From Micromonospora sp. HNM0581 (GTDB lineage Bacteria > Actinomycetota > Actinomycetes > Mycobacteriales > Micromonosporaceae): DNA of 64,000 nt. Positions 1 through 6,481 of the stretch are shown piece after piece. The notes under the pieces were generated by a model. The model was not told where the DNA came from and did no database searches. It worked only from the letters and a program-made list of their open reading frames with translations. The stretch lies in contig NZ_JAASAD010000015.1 in NCBI RefSeq assembly GCF_012726175.1, forward strand, positions 1 through 64,000, read 5' to 3'. Numbering within the stretch: the first letter of the stretch is position 1; every line of letters starts with the position of its first letter. The position numbers and the translations under genes were made by a program.

Positions 1-1
1 A

Positions 2-119
2 TGGACCATGCGCTGGAAGGCACCCCTGAACGCCTTCCAGGTCGCCTTCGAGGGCCGACTCACCCCGGCCAACGACTGACCACCTCAACAACCAAGATCA
101 GCCGTTAACTTGACAGACC
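2..119 (+). mobile_element. 3' end of an IS256/Mutator-like insertion sequence (cut by window edge)
   Basis: The frame opening at base 2 reads 25 residues to a stop at 77-79 and contains RWKAPLNAFQVAFEGR. This resembles the extreme C-terminus of actinobacterial Mutator (IS256-type) transposases. The next 40 bases end in GTTAACTTGACAGACCC (103-119), which looks like the terminal inverted repeat of such elements. The element therefore probably ends near 119, and most of it lies outside the window. The family assignment rests on memory of the C-terminal motif and the terminus, so it is moderate. Confidence 0.55.
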
Positions 120-531
120 CGCAGCAATCAGCAGATAACCGGCGATCGTGGCGGTGTGGTTCGCATGGCGGTACCTCCGGCCCACGTTGATCTTTCATGC
201 GAACCGTCGACCCGGATGACGGGCCGACGGTTCGCTGTGGCCATGGACGCTGGAGCACTGGCGAGCGACCGTCCGCGGTCGTCCGGGTTCGGGGGCGGTG
301 TATTGATGTTGGCGGCGAAAGCCGATGTTCACCGACGTCCAGGAATCTCGGCCGGGGCGGTGGCGATGAGGGCGCGTCCCTTCGAGGTGCCCCGGTCCGG
401 AGAGTGACGCGGGGGTGCACGGAGCGGAGTTTCCGGGGTGCCGGCCGGTTCACTCGTAGTGGCCGTAGCCGAGCAGCCGCTGGGCCCGAGGTCCGGCCTG
501 CGGCCCGTATCGGTCGCGGGCCGCAAGCCCG
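120..531. other. 412-base stretch without a recognisable gene
   Basis: Between the insertion-sequence end and the SDR gene, the open frames on either strand show arginine/proline-rich, low-information translations typical of shadow frames in high-GC DNA. No domain or ribosome binding site was recognised. The only structure seen is a short inverted repeat at 158-205. It is probably non-coding flank left by the insertion. Confidence 0.5.
158..205. repeat. Inverted repeat, 10-bp perfect arms
   Basis: GGTTCGCATG (158-167) is repeated inverted as CATGCGAACC (196-205) around a 28-base spacer. It lies about 40 bases beyond the insertion-sequence end. It could be a weak hairpin or a chance pairing. 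No gene depends on it. Confidence 0.3.
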
Positions 532-1341
532 TCAGTGCTTGCCGGTGGTCGTGCTCGCCCGGGCGAGATTGTCGGCTGCCTCGCCGAGCATTCGCCCATT
601 CATTCGGACCGTGGTGCCGGTCGGTACGAGTCGCATGATGGCGCGCATCCGGCGGTCCGGCACGATCGTCGGGCGGCCCGCTAGCAGTGCCTGCACGGTC
701 TGGTCGACCGCTCTGGCGGCTGGGAACGGTCCGAACGGCAGGCGGGCCCGGTCGATGCCGAACCGATCGATGATCGGGGTGTTCACATTGCCAGGCAGCA
801 TCACGGTGACCTTCACGCCGGCCGTCGCGAGTTCCCGGTTGAGCGCCGCGCCGAGACTGTGCACGTAGGCCTTGGACGCGCTTTCGTGCGCCATGTTGGG
901 CAGTCCGTTCACCGCGCCGAGGGCCGAGACCAACACCATGCCGCCACCACCGCGCTCCACCATTCGGCGACCGAGGGAGTGTGTCAGGTCGAGGTGGCTG
1001 ATCGTGTTGAGGACGAGCCGTCTGTGAAGTTTCTCCGGTTCCTGGTCCAGGAACTTCCCGGGCCTGCCGTCGCCAGCATTGGAGACGAACAGGCCGACGT
1101 CGAGGTCAGCGACGGCGGCGGCCAGCTCGATCGCTCCGGTGGGCTGACTGAGATCGACGGTTACGACCCGATGCCGTACGCGGTGGAGTTCCCGGCCGAG
1201 CGCCTCCATCCGCTCGGTGGAACGGGCGGCGAGCACGACGTTCACGCCGTCAGCGGCACAGCGGCGGGCGAAGGCCTCGCCGATCCCGGAGGAGGCGCCG
1301 GTGATGAGGGCCCAGGGCCCGAACTCGGACAGGTTTCGCAT
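532..1341 (-). CDS. SDR family NAD(P)-dependent oxidoreductase with altered catalytic Tyr
   Basis: Short-chain dehydrogenase/reductase of 269 residues. The N-terminal Rossmann motif TGASSGIG (about residues 15-22) and SNAG bind the nucleotide, and VLNT supplies the structural Asn. The active site is unusual. The expected YxxxK reads ESASK, from codons GAA AGC GCG TCC AAG near 880-893, so Glu replaces the catalytic Tyr while Lys and the upstream Ser remain. The start at 1341 was chosen because GAGGAG sits 6 bases upstream; an ATG at 1347 would touch it. The gene is divergent from the TetR gene, with a palindrome between them, so TetR probably represses it. The substrate is unknown, and catalytic loss is possible. 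Confidence 0.85.
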   Translation of the reverse strand: MRNLSEFGPWALITGASSGIGEAFARRCAADGVNVVLAARSTERMEALGRELHRVRHRVVTVDLSQPTGAIELAAAVADLDVGLFVSNAGDGRPGKFLDQEPEKLHRRLVLNTISHLDLTHSLGRRMVERGGGGMVLVSALGAVNGLPNMAHESASKAYVHSLGAALNRELATAGVKVTVMLPGNVNTPIIDRFGIDRARLPFGPFPAARAVDQTVQALLAGRPTIVPDRRMRAIMRLVPTGTTVRMNGRMLGEAADNLARASTTTGKH

Positions 1342-1365
1342 GAGCATCTCCTCGATCAGCCTTTA

Positions 1366-1383
1366 GTTAGTTGAACAACTAAC
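1366..1383. promoter_or_regulatory. Palindromic operator, probable TetR site
   Basis: GTTAGTTGAACAACTAAC has perfect 8-bp arms (1366-1373 and 1376-1383) around AA. It lies between the divergent SDR and TetR genes, 25 bases from the SDR start. Its length and symmetry fit a TetR-dimer operator. A related partial sequence, TGACTAACTCA, overlaps the tetR start codon (1429-1439). That this repressor binds here is inferred from position. Confidence 0.7.
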
Positions 1384-1414
1384 AAGGACGCTAGCAGGAC
1401 GCATCGCCCGGCGG

Positions 1415-1420
1415 TAGAGT
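1415..1420 (+). promoter_or_regulatory. -10 element of the TetR gene (leaderless)
   Basis: TAGAGT lies 9 bases before the ATG at 1430, and no Shine-Dalgarno sequence sits between them. This is the spacing expected when transcription starts at or next to the start codon. Confidence 0.45.
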
Positions 1421-1429
1421 GTTGGTGAG

Positions 1430-2056
1430 ATGACTAACTCAAACTTTCGCCGTGAGCCGCACAACGGGCGGTCCTCCTCGAATGCCCGGCCTTCGTCGGG
1501 CGCCAAAGCCGGCAAAAGGGAGCGTCTGGTGGCGAGTGCTGCTGAGCTGTTCCACCACAAGGGATTCGGGGCAACCGCGCTCGCCGACATCGCCGAGCAC
1601 TCCAAGGTGCCGCTGGGGAACATCTACTACTACTACCGGACGAAGGACGACCTGGTGCGCGCCGTTGTCGACGCACAGGCCAGCCAGGTGGCCGTCATGC
1701 TCGCCGGCCTCGACGAGATGTCCCGACCCGCCGAGCGGCTCGCCGCGCTCGCCGCGCGCTGGGATCTGATGCGCGACGTGGTGGCTCGGCATGGCTGCCC
1801 GTTCGGAAGCCTCGTCAGCGAGCTCGACCGTCGCGCTGACGGGCTTGACAGGGAAGCGGCCGTGCCGCTGACCCTGATCCTGCGATGGGCGACCGGCCAG
1901 TTCCGCGAACTCGGTCACGCCGATCCGGAGCAGGCCGCAGCCACCCTGCTCGCCGGTATTCAGGGTTCCTCGCTGTTGGCGAATGCGTTACGGGATCCGG
2001 ATCTGCTCACGGACCAGATCCGTCACTTGCAGGCGTGGATCGGCAGCATGGCCTGA
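1430..2056 (+). CDS. TetR family transcriptional repressor
   Basis: DNA-binding regulator of 208 residues. After a basic N-terminal tail (about 24 residues), the helix-turn-helix domain reads from KRERLVASAAELF to IYYYYRTKDDLVRAV (about 27-75). It includes GFGATALADIAEHSKVPLGN, the typical TetR recognition region. The C-terminal ligand/dimer domain resembles the TetR_C group that follows the GNIYYYF-type signature. It is divergent from the SDR gene across a palindrome, which suggests autoregulation and repression of that gene. The inducer is unknown. Confidence 0.9.
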   Translation: MTNSNFRREPHNGRSSSNARPSSGAKAGKRERLVASAAELFHHKGFGATALADIAEHSKVPLGNIYYYYRTKDDLVRAVVDAQASQVAVMLAGLDEMSRPAERLAALAARWDLMRDVVARHGCPFGSLVSELDRRADGLDREAAVPLTLILRWATGQFRELGHADPEQAAATLLAGIQGSSLLANALRDPDLLTDQIRHLQAWIGSMA

Positions 2057-2086
2057 CCGATTCACTGCCGGGCTGTCCGCTGGCCG

Positions 2087-2389
2087 GATCCGACGCCGCA
2101 CCTTCTGGTCGAGGTCATGTCCGTGATCAGAGGCAAAGTCCTCGGCGGGAAGCTCGGCCTTGCTCGGGCTCAGGAGGCGATAGACACCCTGCCCTCGTTG
2201 GTCATCGATGACGTCGGCGTCGCCATGCTGCTTGACCGGATGTGGCAGTTGCGGGGCAATGTCGCGGCGTACGACTCGGCTTACGCCGCGGCAGTGGAGT
2301 TGTTGGCCTGCCCACTCGTGACCGGTGATGGTCGGCTCGCCAAGGTCAGCGGCGTCCGCTGCGAGTTCCGACTGCTCGCGGTGTCCTGA
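2087..2389 (+). pseudogene. N-terminally truncated VapC-like PIN-domain toxin
   Basis: The frame continuing from just after the TetR stop reads DPTPHLLVEVMSVIRGKV and ends with AAYDSAYAAAVEL and LVTGDGRLA. These are hallmarks of the C-terminal three quarters of PIN-domain ribonucleases. The second to fourth acidic active-site residues (Glu of LLVEV, Asp of AAYDSAY, Asp of TGDGRLA) are present. The N-terminal strand carrying the first catalytic Asp is missing, because the frame closes at the tetR stop. The ATG at 2117 would give 90 residues against about 130 for the family. No antitoxin gene lies beside it. It is read as a decayed toxin. Confidence 0.7.
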
Positions 2390-2530
2390 CGGTGGCCGCC
2401 CGAGGACCATCGGCCTGACGCCCTCGGGCCGGCCGACAGGTACGACAGCGCGACGGTGGGTGGGCGGCTGGACGCCGCGCTGTGCCCACCGAGGTCGCTT
2501 GAAAAGCGGTGGACCGGGTAGGGACCGGGC

Positions 2531-3580
2531 ATGCGGATCGTGGTCGTGGGGGCTAGTGGGAACGTCGGTTCGGCGGTGCTGCGCCGGTTGCGGCGCGAGT
2601 GCGACGTGGAGATCGTCGGGGTGGCTCGGCGGTTACCGCCGCCGGGTGCGGGTGAACCGTACGACGGGGTGCGGTGGCACTCCTGCGACATCGGCCTGAC
2701 CGGCGCGGCGGATGAACTGGCAGGTGTATTTGCCGGCGCCGATGTGGTGGTGCACCTGGCCTGGCAGATCCAGCCCAGCCACGACCAGCACGTGCTGCAC
2801 CGGACCAATGTCGGTGGCAGCCGGGCGGTGGTCGACGCGGTGCTGCGGGCCCGGGTTCCAGCCCTGGTGTTCGCCTCGTCGGTAGGCGCCTACGCGCCCG
2901 GTCCGAAGAACGCGCCGATCAGCGAGCGTTGGCCGACCACCGGGGTGGCCGGGTCGTCGTACAGCCGGGACAAGGCGACGGTGGAGGAGATGCTCGACGG
3001 GATCGAGCGGAGCCATCCGGAGCTGCGACTGGTGCGGATACGCCCGGGGCTGATCTTCCAGCGGGACGCCGGCACCGAAATCAGCCGGTACTTTCTCGGG
3101 CCGCTGGTGCCGGTGCGGCTGCTGAGGTTCGGTCGGCTGCCCCTGGTGCCGACCAACCGGCGGCTACGGATGCAGGTGGTGCACGCCGACGACGTGGCTG
3201 ACGCGTACGCCCGAGCGGCCATGGGCGATGCCCGCGGCGCGTTCAACATCGCCGCTGACCCGGTGCTGACCCCGGAGCTGGTGGCCCGGCACTTCCATGG
3301 CTGGACGGTGCCGGTGGCCGCCCCGGTGCTGCGTGCCGCCGCGACACTCACCTGGTGGGCCCGGTTGCAACCGGTCGACGCCGGCTGGATCGACCTGGCC
3401 CTCAACGCGCCGTTGATGTCGAGTGAACGGGCCGAGACCGAGCTCGGCTGGCGCCCGACCGTCGATTCCGTCACCGCGCTGCGGGAACTCTTCGACGGCA
3501 TGGCGGCGCGGGCCCGAACGGGCAGCCCGCCCCTCGCCATCCCGCCTGGGTTCCCCGCCGGCCAGGGAAACCCGTACTGA
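2531..3580 (+). CDS. NAD-dependent epimerase/dehydratase (extended SDR)
   Basis: Protein of 349 residues. The N-terminal GASGNVG motif (about residues 8-14) is the extended-SDR nucleotide-binding loop, followed by the region around VVVHLAW. The catalytic pair appears as SSVGAY, then YSRDK (YxxxK). Members act on nucleotide-sugars or related hydroxy/keto substrates in the cytosol, and the substrate cannot be told from sequence. A TAGGGA box 6 bases before the ATG suggests a leaderless message. The gene is convergent with the PP2C gene and no functional partner is adjacent. Confidence 0.85.
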   Translation: MRIVVVGASGNVGSAVLRRLRRECDVEIVGVARRLPPPGAGEPYDGVRWHSCDIGLTGAADELAGVFAGADVVVHLAWQIQPSHDQHVLHRTNVGGSRAVVDAVLRARVPALVFASSVGAYAPGPKNAPISERWPTTGVAGSSYSRDKATVEEMLDGIERSHPELRLVRIRPGLIFQRDAGTEISRYFLGPLVPVRLLRFGRLPLVPTNRRLRMQVVHADDVADAYARAAMGDARGAFNIAADPVLTPELVARHFHGWTVPVAAPVLRAAATLTWWARLQPVDAGWIDLALNAPLMSSERAETELGWRPTVDSVTALRELFDGMAARARTGSPPLAIPPGFPAGQGNPY

Positions 3581-3588
3581 CCGACTTC

Positions 3589-4308
3589 TTAGCCCGTGAC
3601 GACGTCGGAGATCACCACGGTGACGTTGTCCGGCGCGCCGGCCTGGTGGGCCAGCTTCACCAACTGCTCGCCGCACTGCTGGCGGTCGGCGTGCAGACCC
3701 AACGTGGTGGCGATCGCCTCATCGGCCACGTAGTCGGAGAGCCCGTCGCTGCACAGCAGCAGCCGGTCACCGGCGGCGAGGGTCACCGTGCCCATCGTCG
3801 GCGGCGCATCGGCACCCTGGACCGCCCGGGTCACCAGGGAACGCTGCGGATGGTGGCGGGCCTGGTCGGGGGAGAGCGCACCCTGGTCGACAAGTGCCTG
3901 TACGAAGGTGTCGTCCCGGGTCAGCTGGCGCAGTTCGCCGTCGCGGAGCAGATAGCAGCGGGAGTCACCGACCTGGGCCAGTACCAGCGTCTCCCCGGCG
4001 AGCAGGGCCGCGGTGAGTGTGGTACCCATGCCGTCGCGGGCGGGGTCGGCGGCGATCGCGGCGTGGATGCGCTGGTTGGCGGTGCTCACCACGGCGCGCA
4101 GCGCCTCAGTGGCGGCGTCCGGCGCGGTCGGCGGGACCATCTCGTCGAGGATCCGAATGACTATCTCACTGGCCACCTCGCCGGCGGGCAGTCCACCCAT
4201 GCCGTCAGCCACCGCGATGAGGCGCTCGCCGGCGAGGGCGGAGTCCTCGTTGTTGGTCCGCACCAGACCGATGTCGTTGAGGATGGCCGAGCGGAGGATC
4301 AGCGTCAT
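3589..4308 (-). CDS. PP2C-type serine/threonine protein phosphatase
   Basis: Metal-dependent (PPM family) phosphatase of 239 residues consisting of the catalytic domain alone. Visible motifs are RTNNEDS near residue 17, VADGMGG (first metal Asp, about 34-40), the GDSR block in the middle, and CSDGLSD and DNVTVV towards the C-terminus. There is no transmembrane segment, so it is probably cytosolic, unlike the membrane-anchored PstP type. It presumably dephosphorylates Ser/Thr-kinase substrates. No kinase gene lies in this window. Confidence 0.9.
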   Translation of the reverse strand: MTLILRSAILNDIGLVRTNNEDSALAGERLIAVADGMGGLPAGEVASEIVIRILDEMVPPTAPDAATEALRAVVSTANQRIHAAIAADPARDGMGTTLTAALLAGETLVLAQVGDSRCYLLRDGELRQLTRDDTFVQALVDQGALSPDQARHHPQRSLVTRAVQGADAPPTMGTVTLAAGDRLLLCSDGLSDYVADEAIATTLGLHADRQQCGEQLVKLAHQAGAPDNVTVVISDVVTG

Positions 4309-4411
4309 GGGGACAAGCTTGCCAAGAACACCCTCCCCGCGTCTCTACGCACTGCTGCGTAGGTCGAGGAATGTTGCCGGTCTGCATGGTCGGGCGTTCC
4401 GGTGGGTGGGG

Positions 4412-4786
4412 TCACTCCTCTGGGGGGAGGGTGGTGGCGGGGGCGTTGAGGGTTACCTCGGTGGGGGTGACTGTGGAGATCTGGTCGGCGAGGACATAGA
4501 CGGCTCCGGTGGGCACCAGGTCGGTGGAGACCTTCAGGTAGCCGGTCCGCAGCAGTCGGGCGGCGAGGTCCGCTGGTACGTCCGGTTCCTCGGCGGCCGC
4601 GGATTCGATCAGTTCGTCGAGGCTGCTGCCGGGGTCCGTGGTGGGTGCCTGCACGGTCACCGCGTTCGGGTCGCCGCGTTGGACGAGGTCCACGGTGCCC
4701 ACGTCGACGCCGGCCGAGTCGACCACCCGCATGCCGGTGGTGACCCGCGAGAGGGTGGTCCGTTGATCGATGCCCTGCTGCTCCAT
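4412..4786 (-). CDS. PRC-barrel-like conserved protein
   Basis: Acidic protein of 124 residues. The N-terminal half, GMRVVDSAGVDVGTVDLV, looks like a PRC-barrel-type strand pattern, and the C-terminal half contains VYVLADQISTV. The start at ATG 4786 follows an AAGGGTGGG stretch; a GTG immediately before it is also possible. The frame is open further upstream, but that translation runs through a hairpin and lacks conserved character. The function is unknown. Proteins of this type occur as small soluble stress- or surface-associated factors in actinobacteria. Confidence 0.6.
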   Translation of the reverse strand: MEQQGIDQRTTLSRVTTGMRVVDSAGVDVGTVDLVQRGDPNAVTVQAPTTDPGSSLDELIESAAAEEPDVPADLAARLLRTGYLKVSTDLVPTGAVYVLADQISTVTPTEVTLNAPATTLPPEE

Positions 4787-4837
4787 CACCGCGCGGTTCC
4801 CACCCTTAAGGCTTGCTAAACCCGGCTGCCGTCCGCT

Positions 4838-4904
4838 GGTCCCGTCGATCAGTGGATCTGGTGGATCCGGCGAACCGACAGAGAGTTTCCTGATCGACGG
4901 GACC
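4838..4904. terminator. Hairpin with 15-bp perfect arms downstream of the SOS-box gene
   Basis: GGTCCCGTCGATCAG (4838-4852) pairs with CTGATCGACGGGACC (4890-4904) across a 37-base loop. It starts 16 bases past the stop of the minus-strand 77-residue gene and lies upstream of the next minus-strand gene. It could end that transcript. Its core, GATCGACGGG, recurs in the hairpin at 24401-24467, so it may belong to a dispersed repeat family. No T-tract is present, as is usual in this clade. Confidence 0.5.
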
Positions 4905-4919
4905 CGGTGCGGGCGGGTG

Positions 4920-5153
4920 TCAGGGTGTCGGGGGGCGGGGGGTGAGTTCACGCCAGGTGTCGGTGCCGTGGAGCAGCGCGCGGATGGTGTCCTCGGCTTC
5001 GTCGACGGTGTCGTACTCGTAGAACCGGGAGACACCCTCGGCGCCACCGGCACGCTGCTCGACGAACCACCGGTCGGCATCCGACCGGAGGAAGACATCC
5101 CGCCGGGCCAGTCGCCCCCACTTCCCGTTCCACAGGTGTTTTCGCTGCTCCAT
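4920..5153 (-). CDS. Small conserved protein, predicted SOS-regulated
   Basis: Protein of 77 residues, basic at the N-terminus (MEQRKHLWNGKWGRLARRDV), then FLRSDADRWFVEQRAGG and FYEYDTVDEAEDTIRALL. This looks like a compact alpha/beta fold with no membrane segment. No named family was recognised. It is expressed alone, between a hairpin on its 3' side and mscL upstream. Its promoter is distinctive: a perfect LexA box (5166-5181) abuts a TAGAGT -10 element that lies 6 bases before the ATG, implying a leaderless, DNA-damage-inducible message. The function is unknown. A role in the SOS response is inferred from the operator only. Confidence 0.7.
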   Translation of the reverse strand: MEQRKHLWNGKWGRLARRDVFLRSDADRWFVEQRAGGAEGVSRFYEYDTVDEAEDTIRALLHGTDTWRELTPRPPTP

Positions 5154-5159
5154 GGCGGG

Positions 5160-5165
5160 ACTCTA
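5160..5165 (-). promoter_or_regulatory. -10 element of the SOS-box gene (leaderless)
   Basis: On the minus strand this reads TAGAGT, followed by CCCGCC and the ATG at 5153. The 6-base gap implies that transcription starts at or beside the start codon. The LexA box touches its upstream edge. Confidence 0.55.
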
Positions 5166-5181
5166 TCGAACATCTGTTCGA
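5166..5181. promoter_or_regulatory. LexA/SOS box, perfect palindrome
   Basis: TCGAACATCTGTTCGA matches the mycobacterial-type LexA consensus TCGAAC-N4-GTTCGA at all 12 fixed positions. It lies directly against the -10 element of the minus-strand 77-residue gene, where bound LexA would block RNA polymerase. The only other nearby gene, mscL, is transcribed towards the box from the far side and ends 55 bases away, so the box belongs to the small gene. Confidence 0.8.
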
Positions 5182-5185
5182 CATG

Positions 5186-5220
5186 ATCTGGCCCCTGCGG
5201 GATTCCCGCAGGGGCCAGAT
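5186..5220. terminator. Strong hairpin terminator after mscL
   Basis: ATCTGGCCCCTGCGGG (5186-5201) and CCCGCAGGGGCCAGAT (5205-5220) form 16-bp perfect arms around a 3-base loop. It begins 16 bases past the mscL stop codon on the minus strand. It also insulates the SOS promoter at 5160-5181 from mscL readthrough. Confidence 0.8.
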
Positions 5221-5235
5221 GTACAGCTGCCGGTT

Positions 5236-5709
5236 TCAGCGGGCGGTGGGCGGTTCGTCCCGGTGGCCGAGTACGTCGTCCAGGGCGCCGCGCTGCTGGG
5301 CCGGGGTGCTGCGGCCGGAGGCGACGAGCGCGTCCCGGATCTCGGTGAGGAGCTTGATTTCCTCGCTCGGCGCGGCCGGCGGCGGCTCCTCACCGCGTTG
5401 GCGCCGCTCGGCGAGCCGGTTCATCGGGAACACCACGAGGAAGTACAACGCGGCGGCGGTGAGCAGGAACGTGATCACCGCGTTGACGAAGCTGATCCAG
5501 TCGAACTCGACGTTGTTGATCGTCCATGGCGTCCCCTCCAGGCCGTCTTTGCTGCCCGTGATGGTGACGGTGAACAGGGCGATCAGGGGCTTGAGGAAGG
5601 AGGTGGTGAGCTGTGTGACCACGGCCGTGAACGCGGCGCCGATCACGATGCCGACCGCGAGGTCGACGACGTTGCCGCGCAGGATGAAGTCTTTGAATCC
5701 CTTGATCAT
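5236..5709 (-). CDS. mscL: Large-conductance mechanosensitive channel
   Basis: Inner-membrane channel of 157 residues that opens under membrane tension to release solutes on hypo-osmotic shock. The signature N-terminus reads MIKGFKDFILRGNVVDLAVG, followed by TM1 (about 15-42), a periplasmic loop and TM2 (VNAVITFLLTAAALYFLVVF, about 76-95). The cytoplasmic tail contains the typical EEIKLLTEIRDAL helix and then a disordered extension, making it slightly longer than the usual 130-150 residues. It appears to be a single gene followed by a strong hairpin. Confidence 0.96.
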   Translation of the reverse strand: MIKGFKDFILRGNVVDLAVGIVIGAAFTAVVTQLTTSFLKPLIALFTVTITGSKDGLEGTPWTINNVEFDWISFVNAVITFLLTAAALYFLVVFPMNRLAERRQRGEEPPPAAPSEEIKLLTEIRDALVASGRSTPAQQRGALDDVLGHRDEPPTAR

Positions 5710-5747
5710 TCGTACTCCCGAGGTGTCCCGTGATCGTCGGGGACAAC

Positions 5748-6431
5748 CTATGCCCCGTTCGGGAGCTCCAGAAAAGCGCCGGCCTCCCGGGCTGCCGATT
5801 CGGCGTCTCCGGCCCGGATCGCAGCCACCAACCTGGCGTGGTCGACATGCTGTTCCGGGGTCAGTGCCTCGCCCATCGCCTGGGTGAGCGTGCTGCGCAT
5901 CGCGGTGCCGACGGAGGCGTACAACTCGGCGAGCATGGCGTTGTGTGCCGCCGCGACCACCGCGGTGTGCAGCGCGGCGTCAGCCGCCACGAACTCGGCC
6001 ACCTGGCCCCGGTGCCAGGCTGCCTCACGGGTGGCGAGCGCGTCGTCGAGGGCGGCCAGATCCTCAGGGGTACGCCGCCGCGCGGCGAGGCGCGCGGCCT
6101 CCACCTCGAAGGCGCGGCGCACCTCGATCACCTCGGCCGTCCTGTCGTCGGCGAGTCGGCGGGCCACCACCGGGGCGATCTCGTCGGTGGAGAGCACGTA
6201 GGTGCCGGAGCCTTGGCGGCACTCGAGGACCCCGGCGTGCGCAAGGGCCCGTACCGCCTCGCGTACCGTGTTGCGTCCCACGCCGAGCGCCTCGACCAGT
6301 TGCGGTTCGGTGGGGATCCGGGTACCCACCGGCCACTCGCCGTCCATGATCCGTTGCCGGAGCTGGGTGATCGTTTCCCGGACCCGCCGGCCGCGCGGCG
6401 GTATCGGGGCGGCATCGACTGGAGGTGGCAC
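5748..6431 (-). CDS. GntR/FadR family transcriptional regulator
   Basis: Protein of 227 residues. The winged helix-turn-helix includes GTRIPTEPQLVEALGVGRNT and VREAVRALAHAGVLECRQGS (about residues 35-75). It is followed by a FadR-type all-helical FCD ligand domain containing EVRRAFEVEAARLAA, with histidines in ALHTAVV and VDHARLVAAI that are typical metal/ligand positions. The GTG start at 6431 has AGAGGG upstream. It is divergent from the MFS transporter and a small dyad lies between them, so it probably controls that transporter. The ligand is unknown. Confidence 0.88.
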   Translation of the reverse strand: MPPPVDAAPIPPRGRRVRETITQLRQRIMDGEWPVGTRIPTEPQLVEALGVGRNTVREAVRALAHAGVLECRQGSGTYVLSTDEIAPVVARRLADDRTAEVIEVRRAFEVEAARLAARRRTPEDLAALDDALATREAAWHRGQVAEFVAADAALHTAVVAAAHNAMLAELYASVGTAMRSTLTQAMGEALTPEQHVDHARLVAAIRAGDAESAAREAGAFLELPNGA

Positions 6432-6466
6432 CGGTTACACCCTCTCGCCGAAATTCATCCCATGAT

Positions 6467-6479
6467 TGTAGTGTCCACA
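6467..6479. promoter_or_regulatory. Candidate GntR operator over the MFS promoter
   Basis: TGTAGTGTCCACA is an imperfect 5-bp dyad (TGTAG / CCACA) in the intergenic region between the GntR and MFS genes. It overlaps a TAGTGT -10-like box (6469-6474) that lies 7 bases before the MFS ATG. Position makes it a plausible operator, but the symmetry is weak. Confidence 0.35.
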
Positions 6480-6481
6480 TC

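Noticed and set aside
197..868. Long plus-strand open frame opposite the SDR gene
   Set aside because: The translation is Arg/Gly/Ser-rich with no domain and overlaps a clear SDR gene on the other strand; it is typical of high-GC antisense shadows.
4787..5173. Upstream extension of the PRC-barrel-like gene
   Set aside because: It would cross the 4838-4904 hairpin and overlap the SOS-box gene in another frame, and its translation lacks conserved character.
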